The position numbers and the translations under genes are program-made. Positions 7,970-20,030 of a stretch of DNA of 64,000 nucleotides are shown here, in pieces. Below the pieces are notes generated by a model, which worked only from the letters and a program-made list of their open reading frames with translations, was not told the DNA's origin and did not search any database. Origin of the DNA: Trissonchulus latispiculum (Eukaryota > Nematoda > Enoplea > Enoplida > Ironidae); assembly GCA_030248195.1 (NCBI GenBank), contig JASAND010028778.1, forward strand, positions 33,989 to 97,988. Direction: 5' to 3'. Numbering within the stretch: position 1 is the first letter of the stretch; each line of letters opens with the position of its first letter.

Positions 7970-10754
7970 GTCGCCCACAAGGGGTCCCGAAATTGCTCCC
8001 ACAAGGGATAAGAAAATTGCCCAAAAATAGGTTTCACGAGTAAATTTTATCGAAAGTTTCCGGCGTCCCCGGAACTTTTGATTAAAAATCACTATTTTTG
8101 CTAAGAACGTTCGAAAAACGTGGTTTCAGCATCAAAAACCGCTTTCATTAAAAAACGGCAAAAACGCTTAAAAATCGCTTTCAAAGGTACGCTTAGAAAA
8201 ATCGCTCTCATAAGGGGTACCCAAATTTACTCTACAAGGATAACAGTTAAACTGAAGTAAAGAAAGTCACATATTTGTCTTAGTAGCAGTAAAATTACAA
8301 TAAACGCTTTTTTCTTTTGTACTTTTGCTAATTTTTGCATTATATGTTTTTTAGAATTAATTTTCTGATTGATTAATTTAGATCAGAATTAATTAAGATT
8401 GTCAGAAAACGCTGCAGCGCACGGCCTGTCTGAGAACTGTATTTTCCCATTTTTAGTTGTGTGGTTACAAAAGGATAGTCACGTATATATCAACGTAGAT
8501 ATCACAACAGCAGAATTTATTTGCAGCTGCATCTATTTTTGCTATAAGTGATAATATTGTCGTTCGAACGTTCATACTAACTACACTGGCTAAGGTAAAA
8601 GGTGGCGAAACCATGCGTCTAGTTTTCCATACGAGTTTTTTTCTGAAACAATCTAAAGAACTTTGTTCATCCCTTCTCCGCTGACGTTGATGGCGTACTG
8701 CTCAATTCCGTAGCACCTCCGCATGAATCAGGTTAGGATGGCACTTATTTTCGCACTTTAAATATTTAGAATCTTTAGAACTTCTTACATCAATGAAATT
8801 ATTAAATAAAAATCCAGTGTCCTTAGTTCTCAAACGGGAACCATTAACTGCATCTTACCTTCGCAATTGATATTAAATTGATTGAGTATTAAATAAAAAC
8901 GTAACTTGTTATTGCAAAATTTTGGCAAATTTAGATCAATGATATTGAGGTCAATCGGCCATAACTTAGTGCTGGCTTTAAGCTTATAACTCAAAAATTG
9001 TAAGAGTGCTTTAATTTTCCTATTTTCAGAGTATAAACATAATACTACGGTTATTGCATAATTAGTGTTGGCTTGTCGAGGATGGTGCATCGTATCCGAA
9101 CGCATCACAATTTGCTCTTTTGACGATTACGCCACTAGTTGGTTAGTTGGGAGTTTCTCTTTGTCGCGCACGGTCGGTTAAAGTTCTGGGGGCTCCCCTT
9201 AAAACGTTTCGCTATACACCTAAATTCTCTCGTTTGATTTCCTTATTTACCCAAATTTTCGTAACCTTGTTTGATTTACCCCCTTCGCTTAATCCATTGT
9301 TCCTTTAATTTTAATAGGTATAACTCGCTGCCGGTTTGTCTTTTTATTTGCCATAGTGGCGTATTCCAGTTTTGGTAGCTGTGTAATAACATTTGTTCCG
9401 CCCACGCATCGCTTGAACTCTATCAGTCGTGTGACTCATTTCCGGCCCCGTTTGATTTTGACATATTTTTTTATCTTTGCCAGTGCAGTGCCCTGCCGAA
9501 TATTTTTGTGTGGCCGAGTATTTTTGCTGTCTCCTCTTTTTGGTATGCTTGTAGTTGGTAACGTGTTCTCAACATTGGAAGCCCACATGGTCGTTTTGTG
9601 ATTTATTGCGCCGTTGTATTTTTATAATTAAATAAAGCAGATGTTGTTTGTTTATTTTTATAACTTTAATATTTTTCTAAACTAGTTTGATCTCTTAAGT
9701 AGTTAGGTAGAATCCAGGCACTAGCATTTTTCTGAGTAGTAACTTTGTGCGCGTTCACCTAACTTTCTCTATGTGCCCTGTTGACGTGGTGTGGAACACT
9801 GTGGTTTTATTGCGGCTGACTGTCAGATTTATGGTTTTACCAATGCATTAAATTAAATCCTTTATCGGTAGTTAGGCTCTAGTCAGCCAGCTATTCGCTT
9901 CGCAGTATCCTCAATTGAGGCAGTCCCTGTTAGGCGGGTCGCGGTTGGCAACGCTGATCCTGCCTTCGATGCATTTGCCTTTGGTAGAATTTAGAAACAT
10001 AATGTGAAGGTACTAATAAACGGATGTTTTTGGCAATACTGTCATATTTTGTGGCAGCTTATCATTGAAGACCAAAGCAAGCAATACTTTCAGAAGATTG
10101 CTTTTTATGCGAAAGTGCAGAATACGCTTAGAAAAGATGAGCACTGAAGGATCAGTTTTTCATGATCCAATGACAGTAATAGTTCTTTTTCATAGGTCGC
10201 TGGTCTGGGTTGCTTCATACCTCATTGGTCATTTCTCGTAGATTTCTTTGACGATTGAAGTGAAGTTTTTTGAACTTGGTTCGTGTCTACAATGGGTCCC
10301 GGGTACACCTATGTGCTCCTAAGGTAGACCTTGGTCGACTGCATCAGGCGGCATCTGACAAGGAGCAAGCTTTCTTCAATTCGAGATAAATCTTCCAATT
10401 GAACTGACTCTTCTCTATTACATTTGAAGACTCGCTTTGGCTCGCTGTATTATGACCATATTTTAGGGCTGAAGGGCATACAAACGAAGTCGTCAACGTT
10501 AGCGAAACTTACGTCTAATTTGGGTACGTGACTTGTGCATTTTATTACCATTTTTAATTGTCTAAAGCGACTTTCAAATTCTGCATTCATGTTCAATACG
10601 ATAAAACCTATGATTTATACAATTTCAATAAGAGCCTAATAATTGTATAATGCGAGTGCGTGTTATTGCTGATAACAGAATTTAAAGCATATTTCAAAAT
10701 TAGTGGTCTGTAAGCTGACTGATCCACGTTATTTTATATGTAGTTTCAGCAGTT
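7970..10754. repeat. Duplicated block R, copy 1
   Basis: Nearly collinear with 16531-19797 (shared GTCGCCCACAAGG at the start and TTTTATATGTAGTTTC at the end). The first 260 bp are a short interspersed repeat with CACAAGGGG and GGCGTCCCCGGAAC words that also occurs at 18900-19278. The block ends one possible transcript with an AATAAAGCAG signal near 9637. Open frames (for example 9356-9601) are short, differ between copies and show no family features, so I call no gene. Confidence 0.8.
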
Positions 10755-11099
10755 TGAACCGTTTTCTAGGAAATGCAAGGAGCTCAACCTCTGCCTATTG
10801 TCAGAGCTCCTTTATTCAGACAAAGCACAATTTAGCGTTGTTCGCAAATTTCTAATGCATACGTCGCATGGGAAGCCCTCGCTTCGCACACTCGTGCACC
10901 ACACTCGGACCTTCCCATAAGGCGGGTGTATAAATCAGTGATTGCACACTAAGGTGTGCTATGAAGTATACTTATATACAACGCTTCACCTTGTACTTAG
11001 TTGATGAAACCGTACTCATTTATGTTGTAACAGATAGATAAGTCTTAACAGATTTCAATATTAATTGGTAGCAATATCATTGTTTGCCATGCTGGGAAG
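10755..11099. other. Intergenic, start of repeat block S
   Basis: No gene seen. From about 11052 the sequence ATTTCAATATTAATTGGTAG begins a repeat block that recurs after the neighbouring hAT element (11882) and at 21470-21725. Confidence 0.5.
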
Positions 11100-11873
11100 C
11101 AGAGATGAAACCGGGTCACTATTTACTGACCCGATGCCCCGGTAGTTTTGAAAATTCAGGTTTAAGCTTGCAAAAAATGAAAAATACTTTATTGGATTGC
11201 GGTGAGTGTTTTTACCATTTTGGACATTTTTGACGACTAACAAGTTGGGCAAAAGTTTTGCTTTCCTTAAAGTAGTAGCATTGGAAAGCGAATATGGTAA
11301 GCCGCAAAAAATCTAAACGACTTGCACGATTTTGCACTCAATAATGTAAAGTAAACTACATAGCTTTTTGAATCCGACAAATTGGAACAAATACGTTGCG
11401 AAAGTCATAACATCATCCAATTCTAATCATAGGGTTTAGCATTTGCACTTTTCTGTTTTATCATTATATATTTTAGTAAAATATTTCATTTAGTTGTGTT
11501 ATTGGAGTTTCACTCAGCGGAAATTTTTTGAAAATATTTTTCGTATGGCTAGAATTCAGAGAATATGGAATAAAATCAATCGCAATCGACAGGACATTAC
11601 AAATATTATGAGGTCACTACAACGACAAGCATTTAAAAAACCCCACGATTAAGTTAAGCATATTTCTATTGCTAGTTTTTGAGTAATTGTGCGAAGTTTT
11701 TAGATGGCAAAAATTGGTAAACTTTGAAAAATATCCTATAACAGCAAAAAATTCCTCCAATCAAAAATACCGGATCAAGACCGGGTCAGAGCTCCTGACC
11801 CGGTGATCCGCTGACCCGGTCCATATAGTGACCCGAACTGAATCGGTGACCCGGTGACCCGGTTTCATCTCTG
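11100..11873. mobile_element. Non-autonomous hAT element, 774 bp
   Basis: Terminal inverted repeats are CAGAGATGAAACCGGGTCA at the left and its reverse complement at the right. It is flanked by an exact 8-bp duplication CTGGGAAG (11092-11099 and 11874-11881). The paralogous site at 21488-21495 has a single CTGGGAAG and no element, which proves the insertion. The 8-bp TSD and CAGRG-type ends are diagnostic of hAT. No transposase frame remains. Subterminal regions are rich in GACCCGGTGACCCGG words on both sides. Confidence 0.92.
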
Positions 11874-11881
11874 CTGGGAAG

Positions 11882-12125
11882 ACAACGAATTTCAATATTA
11901 ATTGGTAGCAATGCTATTGTTTGCCACGTTGGGAAGCCTCTGTTTGGTGTACAGCTGAGCTGTCTAGGTTTGAGCTCTGCTCTCTAAGCATGCAGACAAC
12001 TGAATGCTACAGCAACTTAGACTAGAGGCGGTCTCCCATCGTGCAGCGTGCGTATAACGTAGTCATGCGAACGCTGCCTTGGGCATTGTCTTGTTTATAT
12101 TGATGTCGTAGTCACACTTCCGTTC
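11882..12125. repeat. Repeat block S, copy 1
   Basis: Matches 21496-21730 almost base for base (shared AGCATGCAGACAACTGAATG and GTGTCTAGGTT-like words). It contains TATTGATGTCGTAGTC at its end, where the two copies diverge. Confidence 0.7.
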
Positions 12126-13830
12126 CGACACACTTCAACATGACCCGATCTACTGCGAGAAGGAACAATAGTGGAGAAAGCACATCTCCCTGTCTTACAC
12201 CGGTTGTTGCAGCAAACGGCTCGCTTAGTTCACAGTAAACACGCACTCTCGTTGTTGAATCGTTGTACATGTTTCGAATCAGGTTAACATAAGTAGCTGT
12301 AACGCCGCTGGCAGCTAGATGCTTCCACAGTGTGTCTCTATCTACACTATCAAAGGCATCAGAGAAGTCAAGAAAAGCAGCAATAGTAGGCTGGTCGTAT
12401 TGGTGGCGACGTTCAAGGATCTGGCGGAGGGCACATATCTAATCAATCATTCCACGACCTTTAAGGAAGCTTGCTTGATTTTCCCTGGTAGTAGAGTCTA
12501 GGGATGGGTGCGGTAGCAAATATTCGTTACCGCATACCGCGCTTTTTTGGTGCGGTTACCGCGCGGTTAACCGCGGTTTTTACCGCTTATTTTTGGCGGT
12601 AACCGCGGTTAAAACAAAACGCGGTTACCGCAGTCAAAGTAATTAATTCGTCCTAAAAACTTGTATCCTCCACATTTTTTCAGTTTACTGCTTTTAAAAT
12701 AAAAACATATCAGCGGCTGCAGTAGTTGGATCACCGTTTTGCTATTACTTGTTCGCAGTTTTATTTTATTTCCTAATGGAATGGAACAAAATTACATATG
12801 AGCTGGGAAATTATCAGAAATTTTGGTTGAATTTAAGAGGGGTTTATTTCTTGCTGAACTAGAAGTAAAATCCGTCATGATTAATTCCGTTTAATGTTTT
12901 CTGTCTGCGCATGTGGCAAATTCTGGTTCCCGAGAAATCATTCATAGAGGTTCACCGATCCATTTTTAAGATCAAACTGCGATATAATTTATGAAGGCCT
13001 TTTTACGGAAGACCTGACTTAACCGGTGAACTACCGTATTATGCCAAACAGTGGCCCAACCCTACCGTGGGCTTTTTTTTCGGGAGGGGGTGAACGCTTT
13101 TTTGAATTTTTTAGTGCTCGCAATCATGTGCATTAAAACCACAAGTTTGTGAAGAAAGTAGCGACTGGTTAAGCCATTTCAAAGCTGTACATGCGTTGGT
13201 TATGCTCTTTGGATAGACCCGCGGGGGAAGCTGACACTTGCCAGGCAGCTTGGTCCACGCAAAAACTTACCAAATTTATCAAAAATTAACAATACAGTAA
13301 TTATAAGCGGATTTTCAAAACATCGCCCAGAGGCGTTTTTGAGATTTTAAAAATCCTAAATTGGCTATTCCTGAAAAACGCCCATGGGCCACTCACATAT
13401 ACTCATATTAAGTCTGCCACAGTAGCAAAGCAGCAAGAGGTGCCAGAATTTTGCAAAAATTCCGGACAAATATAAAATATTTCGGCTACGTTTGCATTGT
13501 TGAGAAAATCGTATAGAAAATAAGGTAAATTTGCATTTTCAAAGCGAAAAACCTAATAAAAATAGCGGTTTTCCCGCGGTTATCAGAATCGGCGGTAACC
13601 GCAATAATCGCACGGTGTTTGCTTCCTTACCGCATACCGCAGGTCTGCGGTTACCGCCGCGGTAACCGCGGTAAAACCGCACCGCTGCCCATCCCTAGTA
13701 GAGTCCAGTTCAGAGGCCAGTCTTTCCAAAATATTAATTGATAAGATCTTGCCGGCAATTGGAAGTAAGGATATTCCCCGATTACTTTTGCACATGGGCT
13801 CCTTTTTAAAAACAGTAATCAAAAGTCGTC
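12126..13830 (-). pseudogene. RTE-like reverse transcriptase fragment split by a hAT element
   Basis: Minus-strand translation before the split (13698-13822) reads SNRGISLLPIAGKIL, a reverse-transcriptase block 2 motif. After the split (12126-12498) it continues with the palm region and the GVRQGD motif seen also at 26341-27144. The upstream and downstream ends are missing and the frame is decayed. It is the same locus as the copy in unit 2, so both descend from one insertion that predates the segmental duplication. Confidence 0.75.
12499..13697. mobile_element. Non-autonomous hAT element, 1199 bp
   Basis: Ends are TAGGGATGGGTGCGGT at the left and ACCGCTGCCCATCCCTA at the right. An exact 8-bp duplication GTAGAGTC flanks it (12491-12498 and 13698-13705). 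Subterminal arrays of ACCGCGGTTAACCGCGG words occur at both ends. It lies inside the RT fragment. The unit-2 RT copy holds the left end of the same element at the same position (27371-27454), so it inserted before the duplication. Confidence 0.9.
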
Positions 13831-14421
13831 CAATATGGACTCACTGATCGTAACTCTACGGCTAGTCGCATCTCTCAATAAAGAAAAAAGCTTTCTGGAG
13901 TTATGAAGGCTTAAAATACACTAAAGCCGCCAAACATTCAACAACATTTTGACAGTGCAGCCGTGCGGGACCGGTTGGTAGGCTCAACACTTCAGTGAGT
14001 TAACGGAATACACAAAATTCCATGATCGAACACGAACGGTCCTCCGAACCAAATTTGAAAAACCCTTGAACATAAAATGAAAAGTGGATTTTTGGCATGG
14101 ATCTGAAGCTTATTAACTCAAACGTTTTGCTGTCAAAAGTTTGCATGCGGGTTGCGATTATCGTCCCGGGCGATTGCAGGGAGGTTGTGGTATATAGAAC
14201 ATGTGTTCATGTCCAACTTAAACACTGAAGAATTTGTCTTCACAACCATACTAGGGGATTAACAAGCGAATTAACAATTGCCGGATATGTGATGAACGCA
14301 CCTCGCCAGTTCCATCCTCAGGACTGGGATACAGAGGATCACACTTTTAAGCCTGCTAACAAATTATATGCAACATCTAATGTTAAACTTCTTTTTAAGG
14401 TTGGTTCTAGGCAATCCAGAA

Positions 14422-14667
14422 ATGCTCAAATCAGTAATCCTATGCTTAATTTTGCTGACTTTTGTGCTGCTCAGCCAGGCAGCCGACTACAGTGACACCT
14501 GTAGGGCAGAGGCGAGCGGGAGCTGTGCTGCCTTTATGCAGTGCTGTGAGGATATGTGCGGATTGCTGCTTTCCGACACTGCCAGTTGTCAGATAACAAA
14601 TGACCGTATTACAGAGTCGTCCTGTCTTTGCTCTGGTGCTGCAATTCTGCCCAAAACTGGCATATAG
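14422..14667 (+). CDS. 8-cysteine secreted protein, paralogue A, premature stop
   Basis: 81 residues from MLKSVILCLI. The signal peptide ends near LSQA/ADY. Eight cysteines follow at residues 27, 35, 41, 42, 46, 56, 68 and 70, the same spacing as paralogues B and D. The conserved NDRIT block precedes the last CxC pair. An in-frame TAG at 14665-14667 replaces the Leu codon of paralogues B and E, four residues short of the exon end. The exon 2 present at 15637-15666 (IMAAVVYWS) is therefore not reached. An AG acceptor at 14398-14399 lies 22 bp before the ATG, so an upstream non-coding exon or a trans-spliced leader is likely. The protein is predicted to be secreted, and without the hydrophobic tail of its relatives. 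Function unknown. Confidence 0.75.
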   Translation: MLKSVILCLILLTFVLLSQAADYSDTCRAEASGSCAAFMQCCEDMCGLLLSDTASCQITNDRITESSCLCSGAAILPKTGI

Positions 14668-14769
14668 TCTCTGGTACGCGCAGTACTGGAAAGTTTCAAT
14701 AATATTTAGCTGATCATTGTTTGTGATGTGAGGTTGCGGAAATGCTACAGTGGTTTGTAAGATGTTACA

Positions 14770-15215
14770 CCTAACGTTGGAAAGCATAGGAGAGACTAAT
14801 AAGCCTGACATGGGAGTTTAGCTGATGGACCTGTGGTATACAGTTGAAGCTCAGTCGACTGCGGTGCAGGAGGGCAGTTGTAGCGCTTTTACCAGGGCTG
14901 CTGGGTCAGGAGGAAACCAAGGACAAGCCCGAACGGGAGGCATCAGGCACCCTTGTACCCACGAAACCAGGACTTAGAAGAGAGAAGGGAAGAGGGAGGT
15001 TCAGTTTTTCACTCACCATTGAAAGTAAAGAATTGGCCCAGCCGGGTATCGGACCACGGCCCTTCTGATCCGGAAACAGACATGCTACCGCTACACCACA
15101 AGGCCATCAGCTGAACTCCCATTGCAGGCTTATCAATCTTTCCTATGCCTGCTTCCCTTACACAGTGTTTCGATCCACGGCTGAACCAATTATTTTACTT
15201 TCAATCCGTGATTGA
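14770..15215 (-). mobile_element. tRNA-headed SINE inserted into an older SINE copy
   Basis: The inner minus-strand SINE spans about 14868-15165. Its tRNA-like head (TTGTGGTGTAGCGGTAGCA box A-like, GTGGTCCGATACCCGG box B-like on the minus strand) lies at 15040-15115, next to a CATAGGAAAGATTGATAAGC segment. The flanks 14770-14867 and 15166-15215 form a plus-strand degenerate copy of the same family. The unit-2 locus at 28835-28935 runs GGTGC directly into GATCCACGGC, so it is the empty site. Confidence 0.75.
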
Positions 15216-16530
15216 ATTAATAAGGTACCTCTGCCTCCCTCCTGAGCCCTGTTTCAATGATGCTAGCCGCTAGGTACCTGATGCCTCCCGCTAACCTTTA
15301 CTGCTCGCCAGCAATAAGTTGAAGGGATATAGTTATGTTTATGTTACCAATGCAAGACTTCACGCAGCGGAAAGATAAAAGCAGTCAAATCAAAGGTTAA
15401 CAAGCATATTTGCATATTATTCGCACGAACTCATATCTATAGACTTCATTTAAGGATTCTTCAGTTTGCAAAAAGATCTGCCATCTTTTTCAGTGAGCAA
15501 AATATTGGAGGATTACTTTTTTAAGAGTTTAGCTTAGCAGCCTGTGCAAGAACCGAAAATTTGGCATAGAATCTGCTAACTGAATTTGTCCCAAATTACA
15601 GTTTCACTAATTGCAATTTTCTCCGTTTATTTCTAGATTATGGCGGCAGTGGTTTACTGGTCATGAGATTAAGAAATCGAAAATTAGAATGATGAAACTG
15701 CTTGGAAAATGCTCACCTAGCTATTGTTTTTATCGTATTTACTGATGTTGCATGCATTATTTTAATTGAATTCTGGTAAACTAGAACAAATAAATCGACC
15801 ACGTATGAAAACAGAAACGTAGTTGACGTGATATAAATAGATCGAAGCAGTGAGAGAGATACAGTCAAAACAGCTACCAGTCCACGGATCCCAGAGGACG
15901 CAACGAAATTAAAATTAGATGATAATCAAAACGTGAACACCCTGAGTCAGACCAACCTTATTCCGCTACCGGTTTCGACGCACGACGGTGGGCTCTTCTG
16001 CTGACGATCCTTCACACGCTGCAATGTTTCCTGTTATCAAATTCCGGGATCCAAGTCCGCGAGAATAGGCAAATTAGAAAATTGGGTCTTTGGGAGGATA
16101 GAAATCCGGAGGGCTGGGGGCTGAAAGGACTGGGCTGGGTTGGCTCAAAATTGGTGTTGTTACTGTTGCTCTCGCCGACCACTGTTGCACGGATGCTAGT
16201 AGCAGATGTCCCTCGAGGTGGGGATTTGTTTTTGCGAAGGACGGTTTCCCAATTATCTCATATCTTATTGCCTCATCTCATACGTTCTCAAAAGCAAGAC
16301 AAAATCTTAGCGTTCGAAATCAAACTACGGCAGAGTTTTGTAAGTTCAAAATAGAATACTTGAAGATTTAGATAATTCGCTCTTCAAGATTTTTTGAACA
16401 GAAACCTGACGAACATTGGCTTGTAAAGATGATACTTCTTAAACTAAAGAATTTTCATTATTTGGTTGCCGAAGTTTTTTCATCCTATGGCAATGTTAAA
16501 CCACAGATGGACAAGGGGGGAATTCCTCGA
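15216..16530. other. Downstream part of unit 1
   Basis: It contains the orphan exon 2 of paralogue A (15637-15666, acceptor TTCTAG) and the intact pre-insertion site AGAGATACAGTCAAAACAGC (about 15848-15870) for the 2.57-kb element found in unit 2. The rest matches 30160-30444 and 33017-33280. The open frame 16082-16354 has no features supporting a gene. Confidence 0.6.
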
Positions 16531-19500
16531 TCGACGAAGTCGCCCACAAGGCATACCGAAATTGCTTCCACAAGGGATAAGAAAATTGCACAAAAATAGG
16601 TTTTACGAGCAAATTTTCTAGAAAGTTTCCGGCGTCCCCGGAACTTTTGATCAAAAATAACTATTTTTCTCTAAGAACGTCCGAAAAACGTTGTTTTAGC
16701 TAAAAATTCTGTTTTTCATTAAAAACTGCAAAAACGATTAAAAATTGCTTTCAAAAGTACGCTTAGAAAACCGCTGTCACCGAGGATTTTGCTTCCACAA
16801 GGTTAACGGTTAAACTGAAGTAAAGAAAAGTCACATATTTGTCTTAGTTGCAGTAAAATAACAATAAACGTTTTTTAACTTTTGTAAAGTTTGCTAATTT
16901 TTGCAGTATATGTTCTTTAGAATTAATTTTCTGACTGATTAATTCAGAATCAGAATTAATTAAGAATGTCAGAAAATGCTGCAACGCACAGCCTGTCTGA
17001 GAACCGTACTTTGCGGTTTGTGTTGCGTGGTTATAAAAGGATAGTCACGCATATACTGACGTATATATCATCAACAGCAGAATCTATATGCAGCTGCATC
17101 TGTTTTTGCTATTTAAGTATAAATGATAATATTGTCGTTCGAAGGTTCATACTAACTACACTGGCTAAGGTGAAAGGTGGCGAAACCATGCGTCTAGTTT
17201 TCCATACGATTTTTTTCTGAAACAATCTAAAGAACTTTGTTCGTCGCTTCTCCACTGACGTTGATGGCGCACTGCTCAATTCCGTAGAACCTCCGCATGA
17301 ACCAGGTAAGGATGGCACTTATTTTGGCACTTTAAATATTCAGTATCTTTGTGTGTCGAATTTCTGACATCAATAAAATTATTAATTAAGAATCCAGTAC
17401 CATTAGTTCTCAAGCGGAAATTATTAACTGCATCTTACCATCGCAATTGATAAACTGAGTACTAATTGAAAACTTAAGTTGTTATTGCAAAATTTTGGAA
17501 AACTTAAATCAATGATATTGAGGTCAATCGGCCATAACTTAGTGCTGTCTTTATGCTCATAACTAAGAAATCGTAAGAGTCCTGTAATTTTCTTATTTTC
17601 AGAGTTTAAACATAATACTACAGTTATTGCATAACTAGTGTTGGCTTGTCGAGAATGGTGAATCGTGTCCGAACGCATTACAGTTCGCTCTTTTGACGAT
17701 CACGCCACTAGTTGGTTAGTTGGGAGTTTCTCTTTGTCGCGCACGGTTGGTCAAATTTCTGGGGACTCCCCTTAAAGCGTTTCGCTATACACCTAAATTC
17801 TCTCGTTTGATTTCCTTATTTACCCAAATTTTCGTGACCTTGTTTGATTTACCCCCCCCCTTCGCTTAATCCATTGTTCCTTTAATTTTTATAGGTCTAA
17901 CTCGCTCCCTCCTTCTCCCCTAGTGTTGTCCCCGTTTTCCTTTTGCTCGTAAATCAATAAGCCAACGTTCCCTCCTTCGTTTATCCCCGCCCCCATTCCT
18001 TGTTTGTCATGCCCTCTTCCGCTTTGTCTTTTTATTTGCCGTAGTGGCGCCTTCCAGTTTTGGTAACTGTGTATTAACTTTTTGCCGCCCACGCATCGCA
18101 TAAACTTATCAGACTCATTTCCGGCCCCGTTTGATTTTGACCTTTTTTTGAGATTTGCCAGTGCAGTGCCCTGCCGAATATTTTTGTGTGGCCGAGTATT
18201 TTTGCTGTCTCCTCTTTTTGGTATGCTTGTAGTTGGTAGCTTGTTCTCAACTTGTGTAGTCCAAGTGATCGATTTGTGATGCATTGCGCCGTTGTATTTT
18301 TATAATTAAATAAAGCAGGTGTTGTTTGTTTATTTTTATAATTTTAATATTTTTCTAAACTGGTTTGATCTCTTAGGTAGAATCCAGGCACTAGCACTTT
18401 CCTGAGCTGTAAATTTGTTCGCGTTCACCTAACTTTTTCTAGGTGCCCCGTTGACGTGGTGTAGAGCACTGTGGTTTTATTGCCGGCTGAATGTCAGATT
18501 TATGGTTTTCCCAATGCATAAATTAAATCCTTTACCGGTAGTTAAGCTACCTGGCTCTAGTCAGGTAGCTGTTCACAGTGTCCTTAATTGAGGCCGTCCC
18601 TGTTAGGCGGGCGCGGATGGCTACGCTGATCCTGCCTTCGATGCATTTGCCTTTTGTAGAATTTGGAAAATATAATGTGAAGATCTTAATAAACGGAAAT
18701 TTTTGGCAATATTTGCATATTTTGTGGCAGATTATTGTAGAAGACCAAAGCAAGCAATACTTTCATAAGACTGCTTTTTATGCGAAAAGTGCTGCATACG
18801 CTTAGAAAAGATATGCATTGAAAAATCAGTTTTTCAAGATCCAATGGCAGCAATAGTTCTTTCTCATAGGTCGCTGGCCTGGGTTGCTTCATACCTCATG
18901 AAAACAGGGTAATTTCCACAGGTGGACAAGGGGGAAAGAGGGGAAAATACCCCCTTGACGAAATCGCTCACAAGGGGTCACAAAATTGCTCCCACAAGGG
19001 GTAAGAAAATTGATGACAAGGGGTAAGAAAATTGCTCAAAAAACTTGGTTTTACAAAATTTCCAAACATTTTCCGGCTTCGCCGGAATTTTCACTTAAAA
19101 TCACTATTTTACGCTAATAAACGTCTGAAAAACATTGTTTTTGCTAAAAAATCGCTATGTTTCGTTAAAAACGTCAAATATCGTTTAAAAAATCGCTTTC
19201 AAAAGTACTCATAAAAAGTTGCTGCCACAAGGGGAACCGAAATTTGCTTCCACAAGGGTCAGTGAAATTTGACCTCCCGGTCATTTCTCGTAGATTTCTT
19301 TGACGATTGAAGTGAAGTTTTTTGAAGTTGGGTCTGTCGTCAATGGGTTTCCGGCTACACCTATGTGGTAGACCTTGGTCGACTGTATCAGGCGGCATCT
19401 GACATGGAGCAAGCTTTCTTGAATTCGAGATAAATCTTCCAATTGAACTGTCTCTTCTCTATTAAATTTGAAGACTCTCTTTGGTGCGATGTATTATAAC

Positions 19501-19797
19501 CTTGTTTTAAGGCTGAAGGACGTACGAACGAAGTCGTCAACGTTAGCGAAACGTTAGCGTCTAATTTTAAGCGGCTTGTGGACTTTATTACCATTCTTAT
19601 AACTGCCTAAGCGACTTTCAATTCTGCATTCATGTTCACTACGATAAAGCTTATGATTTATACAATTTCAATGAGAGCCTAATAATTGGATAATGCGAGT
19701 GCGTGTTATTGCTGATAACAAAATTTAAAGCATATTTCAAAATTAGTTGTCTGTAAGCTGACTGATCCACGTCATTTTATATGTAGTTTCGGCAGTT
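16531..19797. repeat. Duplicated block R, copy 2
   Basis: Collinear with 7970-10754. The main difference is an extra 379 bp at 18900-19278. Runs such as TGGCTAAGGTGAAAGGTGGC and TTCCGTAGAACCTCCGCATG match copy 1 with few changes. Overlapping open frames (17889-18284 minus, 18082-18279 plus) are not conserved in copy 1 and are not called. Confidence 0.8.
18900..19278. mobile_element. Short interspersed repeat inserted in block R
   Basis: Absent from copy 1, where ATACCTCAT joins TGGTCATTTC directly near 10220. Its sequence (repeated CACAAGGGGTAAGAAAATTG words, a GGCTTCGCCGGAA core, end at CTTCCACAAGGG) resembles the first 260 bp of each R block (7972-8232, 16497-16803). This is therefore a third copy of a short mobile family. 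No coding capacity. Target duplication is unclear. Confidence 0.65.
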
Positions 19798-20030
19798 CAA
19801 GAAAGGGTAGAGTAGAGTTGAGCAGAGTAGAGTAGAGTAGAGTTAAAATTAGCTCTTTTATGAAAGTATGGATTTTAACTCTGCGGGTTTTAACTCTCTC
19901 TAACCCTGCAGGGTTAAAAACGTCGGTGTTAAGAAGAGTTAAAAATGCCAGGGTTAAAATTAACTCCATACATTCATGAAAAGAGTTAATTTTAACCATA
20001 CTCTACTCTACCCTACCTTTCGTAAAAGCC
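19798..20030. mobile_element. Foldback MITE with GAGTA-rich ends
   Basis: Left end TTCAAGAAAGGGTAGAGTAGA and right end CTCTACTCTACCCTACCTTT, with an inner AGAGTTAAAATT / AATTAACTC inversion. Another member is at 55692-55845. About 230 bp, no coding capacity. Confidence 0.65.

Noticed and set aside
9356..9601. 81-codon frame shared in part with 18082-18279
   Set aside because: Similarity follows from the duplication of the DNA block. Indels between copies change the frame outside a 40-codon part, and no features support a protein.
17889..18284. 131-codon basic frame on the minus strand
   Set aside because: The frame is not conserved in the collinear copy at 9300-9600, there is no domain, and the opposite strand is also open.
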